Source: Sweltsa coloradensis (lineage: Eukaryota; Arthropoda; Insecta; Plecoptera; Chloroperlidae). Taken from it: DNA of 64,000 nucleotides. Positions 1-12,270 of the stretch are shown here, one piece after another. The position numbers and the translations under genes are program-made. Below the pieces are notes generated by a model. The model made no database searches and was not told the DNA's origin. It saw only the letters and a list, made by a program, of their open reading frames with translations. Position 1 is the stretch's first letter, and each line of letters begins with the position of its first letter. Where the stretch lies: NCBI GenBank assembly GCA_024449915.1, contig JAMZAV010000971.1:124001-188000 (forward strand). The letters run 5' to 3'.

Positions 1-490
1 GGAGAACCTTGGATTGTTTTTGGAATTGTTTTTGGATGACTATTGATTACTGTGGCCTCTTTGAACGGTCTATTTTGGATAACCTCTTCTTTAAAAATAA
101 AAGTTGTTTATTTTTATTTCGTGAGTTGGTGTTCACGACTTTTGTAATGTATGGCTATCAATAAAATGGTCGAAAGTTTATATTTTCATTAAGTTTATGT
201 TCTTGGGTTTGTGATCGCAGAAATCGAAAGTCATAACATTGGCGGCCATTTTACCCCATCAAACGGTAAACAAAATTTGTGTAAACAGGCGAAAATGGCG
301 AGAATGTTTGACGAGTTTTTGTTTTTTCGGGGCTAGTTTCGCAGTATACGAATTTACCAGGCGATGCATATCCATGGTTAAAGTAACTGCATCATATAAA
401 TAGAGAAAGTTGTTCTGGAATCGAATGATGTGTATATGAAATATTTTTTTATAAAGTTAAGTGACGTCGTAAGTGAAAGTACCATGGCAT

Positions 491-824
491 CAGGGATGCC
501 CATCGATATGGATATTACAATTATTTTCTGTATCGCGATATTTTCAGGAAAATTACTAAACTATGAAAACATAATAAACTTTAAATTACAAACCGAATCT
601 TGAGTTTTGGTAACTATTTGCACCGGGTGATTCTGCACTCCCTTGCCAAATCGTTCCATTGAAATCTGCGGACAAGTTATTTTCTTGGCTTGGGGTTGTC
701 TTTGTGTTGTCATAGTTGCTATAAATACTATCCAGGAAATATCGATGTATTTATCAATATCGATATCGTTTACTTTCAAATTAAAGTTTTCAATAATCGA
801 GTTTCATATCGTTGGGCATCCCTA
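491..824. mobile_element. hAT-like MITE
   Basis: Inverted termini CAGGGATGCCCATCGATATG and CATATCGTTGGGCATCCCTA enclose about 330 bp of AT-rich, non-coding DNA with further TATCGATA-type palindromes. A CAGGG start is typical of hAT elements. I could not confirm an 8-bp target duplication. Confidence 0.55.
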
Positions 825-884
825 ATACTTATAATAGTTCTCAACGTGTAATTGTAACCGGTAAGTAATATAGGTATATTGGTC

Positions 885-937
885 TTGTGCTGGCTTCCCA
901 TTACAAGGTCCCGGGTTCAATTCCCGGCTTGTGCTGA
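885..937 (+). pseudogene. tRNA-Gly(CCC)-like 3' half
   Basis: An anticodon region ttCCCatta is followed by a T-arm of the form CCGGG-TTCAATT-CCCGG. The 5' acceptor strand cannot be matched, so this is a tRNA fragment or a SINE head, not a functional tRNA. Confidence 0.4.
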
Positions 938-974
938 GGTGTTTTAACTTGTGGCATTGGTTTTTAACGTTTAT

Positions 975-1290
975 TTGGTTTAGAAGCGCGTCAACCGTTA
1001 GGTTATAATGCGCCAATCTAGCCTAGGGGTAGGGAGGATAAATCAATTACGGTCAGAACGAGCAACGAGCAGAGGAGGGAGGGAAGGGGGGTCGACGGCC
1101 AGAGCTCGCTTCTAGTTTCGGGTAATCCCCTACATACCAAATGATATATTTGCGAGGTGGACTTGGCCTCTTTCCTCGCCTTTTACGATTAGCAGAACCA
1201 TGCTCTTGCCCGAATTCTACCCCGGGCGCAGACGGGGGTTGTGGGATTGGCACAACTGTCTGTCTTTAAGGTAAACGGAGACTTTAGGCC
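975..1290 (-). repeat. Inverted copy of the GRL 5' flanking segment
   Basis: Read on the minus strand, this segment matches the region before exon 1 of genes B and C in the same order: gcccggggtagaatt, then cccgaaactagaagcgagct, then cctaggctagattggcgc and taacggttgacgcgc. Exon 1 itself is not present after it. It lies in the last intron of gene A. It is either a dispersed element that also supplied the B/C promoters or a remnant of an inverted GRL unit. Confidence 0.65.
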
Positions 1291-1957
1291 CTCATTCCAA
1301 TTGAGACACATAATAAATGCTAACCGGGTGGTGTGTAACATTCTCGTTGTGTGAGCATCATATTGTATTCAACTCAGCGATAGCGTGCGTCATGGCATTG
1401 AAACAGTTTAGCTCGAGTGCGCAGACGCAAAGCGTGGGAAGTTTTAAACTCGAGACGGGCTGTCAACTTAACGGTGGCGTGCGGGCCCCCTGCCATAACT
1501 TGTACATGAAGATGAAATAAGTAATGAAGATAAACCAATTACCATGAATATTTTAAACTTTCCTGTGGGTTTGATCTACGGCCTTAAACAATAATAAAGC
1601 AATTTTCTTACGACAACTCGTATTTAAAATTATTTATTTAAGAGACGATGAACTATCAGCTGTGATATGAATGATGATTAAACTAACATAAGGGAGAGTG
1701 GGATGTACCCACACAATGGGGATGCGATTCGAGTCTGCAGACACCCTGACGTAGACAATGGGCACCCATGTTATCTTATAGAGGGGGCGGAACTTCTTCT
1801 GGAACTTTCGGAACTTTCCATTGATTGCCTCTATATTTAGGGAGTAAACTACCCCCATATTGATGGGCCAAATCGTGATAAGGTTATGAGTTAAACTTTC
1901 AAGAGATAAGCGTTACATTAATCACACTAATGGCCTGACTGTTTGTTTATCTTTCAG

Positions 1958-2068
1958 CTCCTAGCAACTATTGTGACGTATCTCGTTGTTCTACTGCAAT
2001 TCAAAGCTGGCGTAGACACCGGACAAGCAAACTCAAGCAACTTTTCCTCGACCACGCCTACTCCGTGA
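1958..2068 (+). CDS. GRL gene A, terminal exon (partial gene)
   Basis: Last coding exon of a gustatory-receptor-like gene whose upstream exons lie left of the window. It follows an acceptor (tttatctttcag) in phase 0 and encodes 36 residues. It opens LLATIVTYLVVLLQF, which carries the TYhhhhhQF signature of GR TM7, then a polar tail rich in Ser/Thr/Asn, ending at TGA 2066-2068. The last exons of genes B and C align with it without gaps through the QF motif and then diverge in the tail. The exon that precedes the last one in B and C is not found in 1-1957, so gene A's final intron is at least 1.95 kb. Established knowledge: a phase-0 intron just before this motif is an old, shared GR feature. 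Whether A is intact cannot be judged here. Confidence 0.85.
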   Translation, partial: LLATIVTYLVVLLQFKAGVDTGQANSSNFSSTTPTP

Positions 2069-2230
2069 ACACACTGTGAACATTGCATGTTATAAAAAAC
2101 AAGGCCGGAGAACAGTATTGTGCCAGAAAGAAGAAAATATTAGTGAAAGAAACGCGCGCGCAATGGTTTCATGGTGATTGTTAAAACGTGTCAAAATTTC
2201 ATCGTTTCTATTGAATATCCTGTGTATATA

Positions 2231-2236
2231 AATAAA
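2231..2236 (+). promoter_or_regulatory. poly(A) signal of GRL gene A
   Basis: AATAAA lies 163 bases after the gene A stop codon, at the end of an AT-rich 3' UTR. It is the first canonical signal downstream of the stop. Confidence 0.6.
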
Positions 2237-3924
2237 ACATGATGTAAACATTACTGTTGTATCATTATAAGAGGTACGTAAAAAGTATTATATAAATTGT
2301 TATAGATGCTTAAAAGTTTTTTTGCATTACGAAACGTATTGTTTTATTTAAAAGAAAAATAACTAAAAACAAGTAATTTTCGTCAAAAATGTTATGTATT
2401 GATATTACGTTATATCAATATTGCCTGCATCATTCTTAAAACTATTCATTTATTTAACGTCTATACTATTCAGTAATAAAACTGATTTACAAAAAGAGGT
2501 CAACAATCCTAGTGCTCAGCCAAACACAATGCTTGTAAAATAGAATTGTCAAAACTACGTAGGCCCTACGTGAAAAAAAGAAGGAGAACGTAGGTAAGAA
2601 AGTGCAACATTGACAATGATAACGATGTTAATAATGTGAATAATTCCAACAAAAATTCAAAACGTAAATTATATCTCATACTTAATTTTATACGGTATAA
2701 GATGAGTTATGATTGGTTATTTAAAACTAAAAACTCTCGTGGGCCTATCAAGACAATCCAAAAATTAAAACTTCGAATAGAAACGTGGCACCCATATTAA
2801 CACTCGTGTATGGCATGAGAGGTAGTAAGATGTGTTTTCAAGTGGCATCAACATTCAACACATATTTTCTGTAAATGTATGTAAACATAGACCAATACGC
2901 CAACTCATTTTACACAGAATTAACACACCGATAGAGGTAGCTCACTCTAATTTGAGGGCCATCAGTTCATTGCTGACCACCGGCAAACATGACTCATTTT
3001 ATCTGTTTTCTCCGTCTAATCACAAATTCTAACATTGAGTCCTCCAAAATACGCATTAAACTTTATCCCCTAACTTTCTAATACCCTGTACAGTGTACGT
3101 ATAGTAAATTCTATACATTAAATCCCAAAAACATATATTTCTACTTTTCCTCCGACCCTCATCTCATGCTATGTTTAATTAATAATCTGAATAGGGACCA
3201 GTAACTTTTCAAGGCTAGTTAACGATGAAATATTTATTTTTACCTACAAACCGCTACAACCTATCGAGCCATCCGTCAGTTCATAAATAAATTATGATAT
3301 TATTAATTATTAATAAAAAAACAGTCGTTCTATCTCGCATCGCACTCATAACCTTTTCGAACATACCTGATGACGATAAGGTTTTAACCTCGATGGAATT
3401 GTATCAAATTCGTCGGAAAAAACACAACAAGATCAATGAACCATCTCATATTGAACTCCATTTAGGTCTACTAGATTGTGACCAGCCATGTAAGTGTGAA
3501 TAATGTATGTTCATTAATTATTTGTCAAAATTTTTGTTACAATTTTATAGCTTCTTCTATACCATTTTTAGTATGTAGAAATGAAAACATTACCGTACAT
3601 AATTTATCGAAAATGTAATATTCACGTGGATAAAAGCAATAAAATATGATTTGTAGACCCAATATAAAATGTGTTGAAAAGTGAGAATTAAAGCAAGATT
3701 TTGTCAGCAAAGAGTAAATTAATTTCTCAACATATCAAACTTTTCAAGAATCAAGAGCGGGTTTACTAATCAAAATTCTAGTGGGAAACCTGCTGAAGGA
3801 CACTTGCATGCCCCTCGACATATGCATTTTGGAATTATATAGAAATGTACATAAGGACTATTTAAGATGACTCATCCCTTGCACTCCCATTAACGACTGA
3901 AGGAAACATTGGTTATCTTGCAGT

Positions 3925-3985
3925 CAGACTTGCTGGTGCAAGGGATTGAACCGTGGCCTCGCGCATTACGACTGAGCTATAACTG
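3925..3985 (-). repeat. tRNA-derived SINE head
   Basis: On the minus strand there is an A-box-like TAGCTCAGTCG, followed by a B-box-like GGTTCAATCCC at tRNA spacing. The acceptor stem is not conserved, so a SINE or tRNA remnant is likelier than a gene. The body probably continues towards lower coordinates. Confidence 0.45.
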
Positions 3986-4374
3986 TCGGTTTCCAAAATC
4001 TAGGGCGACGGTCGTTCGCCAGCAGCCAAGCGCACGCGACTGCTTAGGCGACGAAGCTAACTCGACCATGTATACACCTACCCGAGTTGGGGTGTTTTCA
4101 GCTATCTGCACACGCCGCCCCAAAAGATTTACAATCTTGAAACTCGGTATATGACTTAAAATGTGGTCCATGACCTACCAAAAAAAAATCAGCCCGATCC
4201 GATAACCCGTTCTGTGTTAATAAAGTGCCTCAACATCGTTGAAAACCTTCCAGCTGGCGAGGTGACTAGCTGGCTGGCTGGCTAATTCTGGCAGAGAGGA
4301 ATAAGAGCCTACAGAGAAAACGGTACATCATAGAAATATGCAACTTGGACCACACTTAGATGTACCTCAGACGA

Positions 4375-4745
4375 AGTGCCTTTTGCATTCAAAACCAAAA
4401 TCGGGTAACAGGGACCGGAGAAAATCAAAATTTTTGATAAAAATCAAAACACGTAATAACTAAGGCGTGGTAATTTGTACAAATTTAAAATTAAACATAC
4501 TCTTCACCATTATACATAGTTAGCGTCCAAAATACAAGGGCCTAAATTTGGGGGGACCGAGTGCCTTTTGTTTTCAAAACCAAAATCGGGTAACGGGGAC
4601 CGGAGAAAATAAAAATTTTGAATAATTATCAAAACACGTAATTACTAAGGCATTGTAATTGGTAACAACTTGAAAAAAAACATGCTCTCAACCATTATAA
4701 ATATCTAGCGTCCAAAACACAAGAGGCTAATTTGGGGGGACCTTG
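4375..4745 (+). repeat. 187-bp tandem duplication (2 units)
   Basis: Two diverged copies start at about 4375 and 4560. Both begin agtgccttttg and share accaaaatcgggtaac, ggaccggagaaaat and tttggggggacc. Non-coding. Not found in the B-C spacer. Confidence 0.7.
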
Positions 4746-5019
4746 GACCCAAAAATGTCAAAAAAAACAACTCTGAACTTAAAACATTTAATCGTTCAAA
4801 GAAAATGCTACTACTGAGAAGTTTCAAATGTGGAATACACTTTGTGTCGGGAGAGAGAGAGAGCTGCGCACAACGCAACATAAGTCAGACAGACCAACTT
4901 CAAACAAACCGCCAATATCTAACACCGCAACACACTTTTGAAGGAATCGACTCCTTGAAATTTTTTTATAATCATTCATCATTCACGCCTTGATAAGAAA
5001 CAAACAGCAAAAAGATGTA

Positions 5020-5494
5020 ATATCCCCCACGAATACAAAAATTTGTAAAAAAAAAAAAAAAAAAAGGCAGCCAAGCTCTCCTTCAAAAGTCTTCGGCTGT
5101 GAATGCTGTGAGATAATGCTGTGAGATATAGAAGTTGAGCCAAGCATTTCATTCTTTCTCCCTAGTTTCGTATTGAAAAGAAGTAAGATCATTTCGCCTG
5201 TTGACGAGTGCCAAGTTAACAATTTTCGCGGCAAAAAAAAGTAAAAACTCAAAATCATATAAAAATTGCTTGGCCATTGACGTTTTAGAGTTCTCGTAAT
5301 GAACCAAATTCATGGCCACGCATTTTTTTTATGATTTTGAGTTTAAAATTTTTACTTTTTTTTCCACGAAAATGGTTGGCTTGGCGTTCGTCAAAAGGTA
5401 AAATGATCTTACTTCTTTTCAATACGAAACTAGGGAGAAAGAATGAAATGCTTGGCTCAACTTCTATATCTCACAGCATTCACAGCCGAAGACT

Positions 5495-5530
<36 letters not shown>

Positions 5531-5585
5531 ATTTAAGCTTGGCTGCCGTTTTTTTCTTTACAATTTTTTGTATCTGTGGGGGATA
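5020..5585. mobile_element. Foldback element (about 250-bp arms)
   Basis: The left arm (5020-5270) and right arm (about 5310-5585) are inverted copies that begin tatcccccac and end gtggggga. They share, inverted, the stretch with ttgagccaagcatttcattc. A short loop separates them. The right arm carries an (AAAT)n tract at 5496-5536, the left arm a poly-A run. No coding capacity. Absent from the B-C spacer. Confidence 0.75.
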
Positions 5586-6386
5586 ATAATATACTTGTTA
5601 ATTACTTGATACTTGTTGACAGCTAAAATAAACCAAACATTGAACAGAACACGTGTTTATAACTGTACCTTCTTATTTTCTAGTTCCATCCACTAAAAAT
5701 AATTTAATCTGACAATAATAATTTTCAAATTAAGTTATATGTAGAACGATCTCATGCAGGGTATTGATGTTAAAATAAATATCATCATGTATGTAGGGCT
5801 GTTAATAGCTAAAAGCAAAGTTTATTTTATATTTATAATACAAACAAGCTATTCCTAGGCAGGTTTACTACAATAGTTCATTTCGTCGAAACCTCAAACA
5901 AATAAACAATGTTCTCTTATCTGTTTCCTCCTTTCACGTGTTACTACCATCATAAAACTGGATAATCAAAAACCACTAAAAATAACTTGTTGTTTCAGTG
6001 TACTTTCACACATTTGTTGTCCTTATTGATTCCCTAAACTGTCAAAATAATTACTCGAATCCTGCATGGTTAATGAGGCTCGACGACTGTTCATACCTAG
6101 TTACGCCTAACATTGCGTGTATTGGTATATGTATATGAGCGAGCTAATGTTTATTGATCCGTCCAAGAAGTAGAAAAACTTATAAATTTTTACCATTAGT
6201 AGTAGGTCTAAACTCGACCATGGTCGTTACAACTCAGATCTGATACTGACGGAAAGTTGTTTTTCTCGAAGACATAGTTTTTGTGTTTATTTTTTGGACA
6301 ACTATAAATTGTGAGTATATTGACCGAACTAATCTTAGTATAGCTTACCTTTACGATTATTGGCTCAATACGTATTAATTAGTTTT

Positions 6387-6990
6387 TGGATGAGCGTAAC
6401 GAGCGTAGCGAGCGAAGCGAAGATTCCATTTCACTACACTGGAGAAAAATCCGTAATGTTTTTTTTTTCTTTTTTTGTATTTTTGTGTGTCTGTTAACAC
6501 GATTCCGGCTAAACCGATACTTAGATTACGATTAAATTTTATGGAGGCCTTCGAAATCTCTGAACTTAGAACTGCCACGTTTCCGAGCGCAATCGGGAAA
6601 TTTTTTCTTATAAAAAACGCAATTTTACGATTTTTTTTCGATTTTTAAAAAAATTATTCGATCTCTTACACCTACATGCTTTATCAGATTTAAATGATTT
6701 TTTCACAGAACCTTAATTTTATGAATTAAGATATTCGTGTGAAATTTGAGCGTAATCGAAAAATTATTTATTATGAAAATTGCAATTTTACGATTTTTTT
6801 ATTTTTTTAAATTACGATGAATTTAAAAAATTAAGTTATTTTTTTATTTTATTTTATTTTATTTAAAAAAAAATCTTCGACTAAGTAATGATTTTTTCAC
6901 AGAACAACAGAAAATCCGCGTAACACATGGCAGCTCAATGCACCAATTACGCTCATCCAACAACGCGGCGGGACTTAAGCGTTTTCCTAG
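6387..6990 (+). mobile_element. Helitron-like element, interior type I
   Basis: Starts ttGGATGAGCG with AGCGAAGCGAAG just inside. Ends with subterminal cgctcatcc, then hairpin AACGC..GCGTT and TTCCTAG. The + strand here means the CTAG end is downstream. The paralogous empty site is at about 33510. Confidence 0.7.
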
Positions 6991-7032
6991 TAAATATTTA
7001 CATTCCAATGTTTCTATGCATGAATCACATTA

Positions 7033-7788
7033 TTGGATGAGCGTAGCGAGCGAAGCGAAGATTCCATTTCACAACACTGGAGAAAAAAATCCGGAATGTT
7101 TTTCTTTTTTTTTCTTCTTTTTTTCTGTTTGTATTTTTGTGTGTCTGTTAACACGATTCCGGCTAAACCGATACTCCAATTGCAAAGAAATTTTCTGGAG
7201 ACCTTCAAAATCTCTGAATTAAGAACTGCCACGTTTTTGAGCGTAATCGAAAAATTATTTCTCATGAAAATCGCAATTTTACGATTTTTTTCGATTTAAA
7301 AAAAATTCCTTCGACTTTTAACACCTACATGCTTTATCCGATTGTAATGATTTTTTCACAGTAACTTTATTTCATGAATTAATATATTCGTGTGAAATTT
7401 GAGCACAATCGAAAAATTATTTCTCATAAAAATCACGATTTTATGATTATTTCGATTTTTTAAAACATTCTTTGACTTATAACACCTACATGCTTTATCT
7501 TATTGTAATGATTTTTTCACGGAACCTTAATTTTATTAATTAATATAATTGTGTAAAATTTGTGCGCAATCGAATAATTATTTCTTATGAAAATTTCAAT
7601 ATTACGATTTTTTCCTTTTTTTAAAATTACGATTAATTAAAAAACTAAAAATTAAATTTTTTTTTTTTTAATCTTCAACTTAGTAATGATTTTTTCACAG
7701 AACAACAGAAAATCCGCATAACACATGGCAGCTCAATGCACCAATTACGCTCGTCCAACAACACGGCGGGACTTAAGCGTTTTCCTAG
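7033..7788 (+). mobile_element. Helitron-like element, interior type I
   Basis: Same ends as the copy at 6387. The host reads ..cacatta before and tataattt.. after. The B-C spacer reads cacattatataattt at about 33555, which is an exact empty site with no target duplication. Confidence 0.75.
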
Positions 7789-7997
7789 TATAATTTATTT
7801 ACTTCCAACACAATCCAATATTTCATAATGGTTCGTGCAACATACAGTCATTTCTCCATTTCTGTAGCAATGCACATCGTATCAAGGTGCACGGAAGCGC
7901 ACTAGTCCAAGAAACGAACCATTTGACCCTGAACAAATTGGTACAGAATTTTTGGTATACAAAATATTATTTGTTAAGGTTATCTTTATATGAAAAA

Positions 7998-8945
7998 GAA
8001 ACTTTACCGCTATCCGACCGCCCTAATTAGCATATTTAATTAAAATGTAAAAACTAATTAAAATTCATATCTTCATTATTTTTACAGATTCGTACCTCAA
8101 ATACTTCTCAGATGATAAATTCAACATATTTAGAAAATATAAAAAATATAAAAAAATACTTTTTTGGGTTTAATCATCTTAATTAATTGTTTATAATTAT
8201 CCTAGCATTTTTGATTAGAGGCCTCCCGTATCGAATTGCAAATAACGATTATTGTTTTGATGGTTGTACATTCAAGATCAGCAACATGGACAACCTGTGT
8301 AGAAACTTTACCGCTGTCCGACCGCCCTAATTAGCTTAATTAATTAATATGTGAAAATTCATAAAAATTCATATTTCGAATATTTTCACGGATTTTTATA
8401 AGAAAAAAACACTTTTCAGTGGAGAATCCAACCTACTACAAAAAATATATTTAAAACATGTAATTTTGGTTTGAAGTACCATAATTAATTGCTTATAATC
8501 ATGATAGAATTTTTGATTAGATGCCTCCCGTATCGAATAACAAATAACGATTTTTGTTCTGATGGTTGTACATTCAAGACCGTCAACTTTGGCAACCTGT
8601 GTAGAAACTTTACCACTGTCCGACCGCCCTAATTAGTCTAATTAATTAAAGCGACAAACTAATTAAAATTCATATTTTGGCTATTTTCACCGATTTTGAT
8701 AAAAAATACTTCTCAATGTATTACTCTAACCTTCTAACGAAACTAAAAACAAAAAATGTGGTTCTGGTTTAAATCATCATAATTAAATTGCTTATAGTTA
8801 TTAGTTATCATAGCATTTTTGATAAGATGCCTCCAGCTAAGAATTAAAAACAATTATTATTGTTTTGATGGTTGACCATTCAAGACCGATAGCTTGGACT
8901 ACCTGTGTAGAAATATCACAGATGTGCGATCGCCTTAATAAGCCT
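7998..8945 (+). repeat. Subterminal about 304-bp tandem repeat (4 starts)
   Basis: The transposon-end motif agaaactttaccgc, followed by ccgaccgccctaatta, recurs at about 7998, 8301, 8603 and 8909, each followed by similar AT-rich sequence. The last copy is the most diverged. The array lies only at the left end of the element; the right end has one copy. Confidence 0.7.
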
Positions 8946-9073
8946 TATTAATTAATTTTAAACTGATGACAAATTAATTTCCCCCTTTTTTCACAACCTT
9001 CTAAATATTGGATACAAATTATTAACATTATGATATTTATTTTTGTGATAAATGCGTTTCAAACAGAGCTTAA

Positions 9074-10350
9074 CTAGACGTCATCCACGCCAACTGCATT
9101 GATGTCCTGATCAAGGTCCTCTAGATCTCCGCCACCTGGCGGAGGCTCGTCTAACTCGCTCGTGTGGAGACGATCCTCCGCTAGGCGGAGATCGAGAGGA
9201 CCTTGGTCCTGATCACTGTCGTAGGAAGCATCCAAATAAATTGTTAGCGAATTTGCACAATTTACACCTTGGCAATTTCTACACACACTGGAACATTCTT
9301 TGCAATTGCACCTTAATTCGAACATTCTACTTTACAATTACATCGTATTGTTGAGAGAAGATACGATGCATGTCCGTAAGGCACAGGTACAAAGCCGTTT
9401 TCTGAAAGAGTTCATGCAAATTTCAAAGGATCAGGAGAATTATTTTCAAGCCAAACTTGTACTTGAAGTATGATGCTGCTGATGTAGGTGGCAGTGTCTC
9501 AGGCTGGATAACCTTTTTATCAGTTATAAATTTCTGACTAAACTTCTCTATTCGTAGTTCATTGAGACTTAGGTGTGATTTGCCATTGCGTTTTCACCGC
9601 ATTCAACAATCTCATTTATTGTAGAAATGCTATTGTTGAAAACACCTGAATGCATTTTCATATCGAGTTCAAATTTCTTTAATGGTAAACCGTTACCAAT
9701 CCCAAACATTTTTTAAGTGGTGTCACATCCAGTTATTGCATGTATGAATGGTGAACAACAGCACACTTAATTATCTAGCTTGGTTGTTGTGTAACGCATT
9801 ATCCCATATAGCCTGTTTAGTGGTACCAGATTTCAACTAATTGATTTGAAGATGAGTTCATAAGCAGGAGTTTTTAGGTTGAAGTGGTAACATAATAGCA
9901 GCATTGGCAAGTCGCTGTTATCTCCAATAAGTGTGGTGTACTCAATGATGGCGTACTCTACTGCCGATATTGCAATTAAAACATCTGCGTCAGCTTTTGC
10001 TGGAAGTACTGTGATGTTATTTGATTGAAATCTCGATGCCAAAAGTTGAAAGAATCTTGATTTGTTCGTTGGGTGAGACAGAAACGTATCTCTTATCTAC
10101 CATGATTGGCTCAAACTTGATTGTACTACATTTGCTACCACCGGTTAATTCGCTTAAAATGTGTAGTGAATTTCGTCGATGCTCCATTATTGTCATAACC
10201 AAAAATACGACAGTGGCATGGGTATATTGCTTTTAATGTGATCTACGTAGTTCTTGCATGGGTGTACTGTCTCTAGACCAAGGTATATCCTATGGAGTAA
10301 ATGCCCCCCATCGATCACAAAGCAATAGTTATGCATTGGTTAATTTTCAC
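9074..10350 (-). pseudogene. Decayed PIN-like protein gene with Cys-rich tail
   Basis: Minus-strand fragments in different frames occur in consistent order. First FVIDGGHLLHR (about 10320), then a central stretch with FEPIMVDKRYVSVSP, then ADADVLIAISAVEYA and LIGDNSDLPMLLL (9833-10042). The C-terminal piece (9074-9325) has a Cys cluster CNCKECSSVCRNCQGVNC and an acidic end. The order DGG..LLH, DAD, G(E/D)(D/N)(T/S)DLxxLL, then Cys-rich tail recalls a large family of invertebrate proteins with a PIN/FEN-like fold, often linked to repeats. That match is from memory. Frameshifts and stops separate the pieces, so it is not functional. Its place inside an inverted-repeat element suggests it was carried by that element. 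Confidence 0.55.
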
Positions 10351-11745
10351 TCGATTCATTTATCAGTTTCTAGATGTGTTATATTCAAAAGAGCGTACCC
10401 CCAAAGGCAAACTTCTGAGGTTGCCAAGGAATACCTGGAGAGTCAAATAATGCTGGTGGCGTTGTGCTTCATTCAAAAGTTAATGCATTTGCTAAATCAT
10501 TCTCTGAAGAACGTTATGAAACACACATGTAGGCCTACACATTTATGGTGTTGGGTGAAATGCATTTAAAAACACAATCCCGTGTTGGAATTCCAACTTT
10601 TGATATCGCTAAGTAAAGGAATGCCAATATTGTAGATTTGAATACGTTTTTATCTTTTCTGTTTAACGTATAGTTTGCTCTACATCTTCAAACTTTGTTG
10701 AATGATCGTATAATCATAATAAGGATAACATAATAATCAATGGAGGTACATAAATAGAGAGAAAATATACAAAAAATATACGTCATTAATACAAGTTAGT
10801 ACAATCAAGGATACGAAATGAGAAAATTATGTAAACAATGTTGTTAACCAAATCTGTGAACTCAATATTATGTGGTTTGCGAAGACAAAACAAGTTTCGA
10901 GGAAAAAAAGTCATTATTGCATTCTGTTTTCACATTTTATTAAACTTTTGATAATAATTTAATTTGACAAAAATCTGTGATAAGGTAAATCGACTCTTTA
11001 TATGATGAAAAAACATTAATAAATACTAATTGATATCTGACTGCAGTGTAGATATTGCATGATGGGTATGTTTGAAGGCGCTTAGAACATGTTGAGCTTG
11101 TGACTTCAATCCTCCCCCCCCCCCATTTTACTGCAATTTCAATTACAGATGATTTTACCTTCCTGAATATATTTATATAAAAACCTACGGATCTGTATCT
11201 TTCATTTGATACCCATATCGATGTTGTTCAAATTACTTGAAACTTTTCATAATGCATAATGTCAGATTTTTTAATTATGCAAATTTATCATGTTTATGTG
11301 TTTTCAAATGCGGTAAAGTTTATACACAAATTACCTATTATACTCCTCTAATAAATACAACCGTCACAACAATTATCAATGTTATCAACTAGACACAGGA
11401 GTCATCTGATTAAAAATGCTGTCATAATTATAAATTATTAATTAAGGGTGATGGAACCATGAATGTTTTAATTATATTTTTTTCCAGATTCAAAATTGTT
11501 TGGTTAATCTAGTTTGATACACATTTGCATAAAAATTGTTCAAATTCAGAGAATATTGATTTTAATTAGATTTGACTAATTAATTAATTATGCAAATTAG
11601 GAGGGTCGGACAGCGGTAAAGTTTCTCTGGCATGTGTAGGTATACATAACCAACAACTTATGATAAGCAAAAATTCTGTACCAATTAGTTCCGGGTCAAG
11701 CCTATTTGGAAGCTTCGTTTCTTGGAGTACACCGGGACAAGCCAC

Positions 11746-12270
11746 GCGCGGCTCCGCTTCCACTAGCGCCTATTACCGCACGCCTACTTTAGCACTTAAC
11801 ACGGTGTCGCCGACGCGAAACCATGCTAGATAAAAACCTGCAACTTGCTTCAATCGATGGACTTTTACTATGAGATGACCCATTTCAAGTTTCAACCCAA
11901 TCTGCTGATGTGTCTAGAAGTTATTCATACGTCAAGATCGTTCAAAAATACTTTCTTGGTGTTGGGTGGGTGGCTGGCTGGCTGGCTGACGAATTATGTA
12001 TCAGTTTGTGGGCCCTCAATGGATAATGTTAGAGAAGCCAAAATTTGCACCGATGTCAGTCATCTCAGTGGCCATGTGATATACAAACGGTAATTGGATT
12101 AGATGCCCGGAAGCTTAGATAATTTGCATTTTTTTTTTTTTATATAACTGAGATGCTCAAACTTTTTAACTATCAATAAGTGAGATTTTATTTTGAATCA
12201 TTGTAAATAAAGCAATTTTCTCTACTTGGATGCTAACTTCCATACCGTGTACGTTCTAAAAAAATTATTG
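11746..12270. other. Unassigned repeat-like segment
   Basis: Non-coding DNA between the transposon and the foldback element, containing a (GGCT)n-type tract near 11975. A related ctggctggctgg tract occurs near 4265. No gene seen. Confidence 0.4.

Larger units (their letters stand above)
1..1957 (+). other. Last intron of GRL gene A (5' end outside window)
   Basis: No coding exon recognised. It contains the hAT-like MITE, a tRNA fragment and the inverted GRL 5'-flank copy. The rest is AT-rich unique sequence. Confidence 0.5.
2504..6360 (+). repeat. A-B spacer block paralogous to B-C spacer
   Basis: From caatcctagtgctcagcc at about 2507 the sequence matches the B-C spacer from about 30190. 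The match resumes after insertions and runs to about 6360, against about 33500. It includes shared AT-rich non-coding DNA near 2830-3500 (31400-32000) and 5800-6360 (32130-33490). This marks the tandem unit structure. Sequence between about 3500 and 5690 is present only in the A-B spacer. Confidence 0.7.
7890..11745. mobile_element. About 3.85-kb inverted-repeat DNA transposon with decayed gene
   Basis: The left end (ccaagaaacgaacc, then ttggtacagaatttttg, then agaaactttaccgc and ctaattag) is repeated inverted at the right end (11580-11730: gcggtaaagtttct, caaaaattctgtaccaa, cgtttcttgg). Repeats of roughly 140 bp are diverged, so the exact limits are uncertain by about 20 bases. The interior holds a decayed minus-strand gene (9074-10350). 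The superfamily cannot be assigned. It lies in a 5.1-kb insertion (about 7883-12960) that the B-C spacer lacks. Confidence 0.6.
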
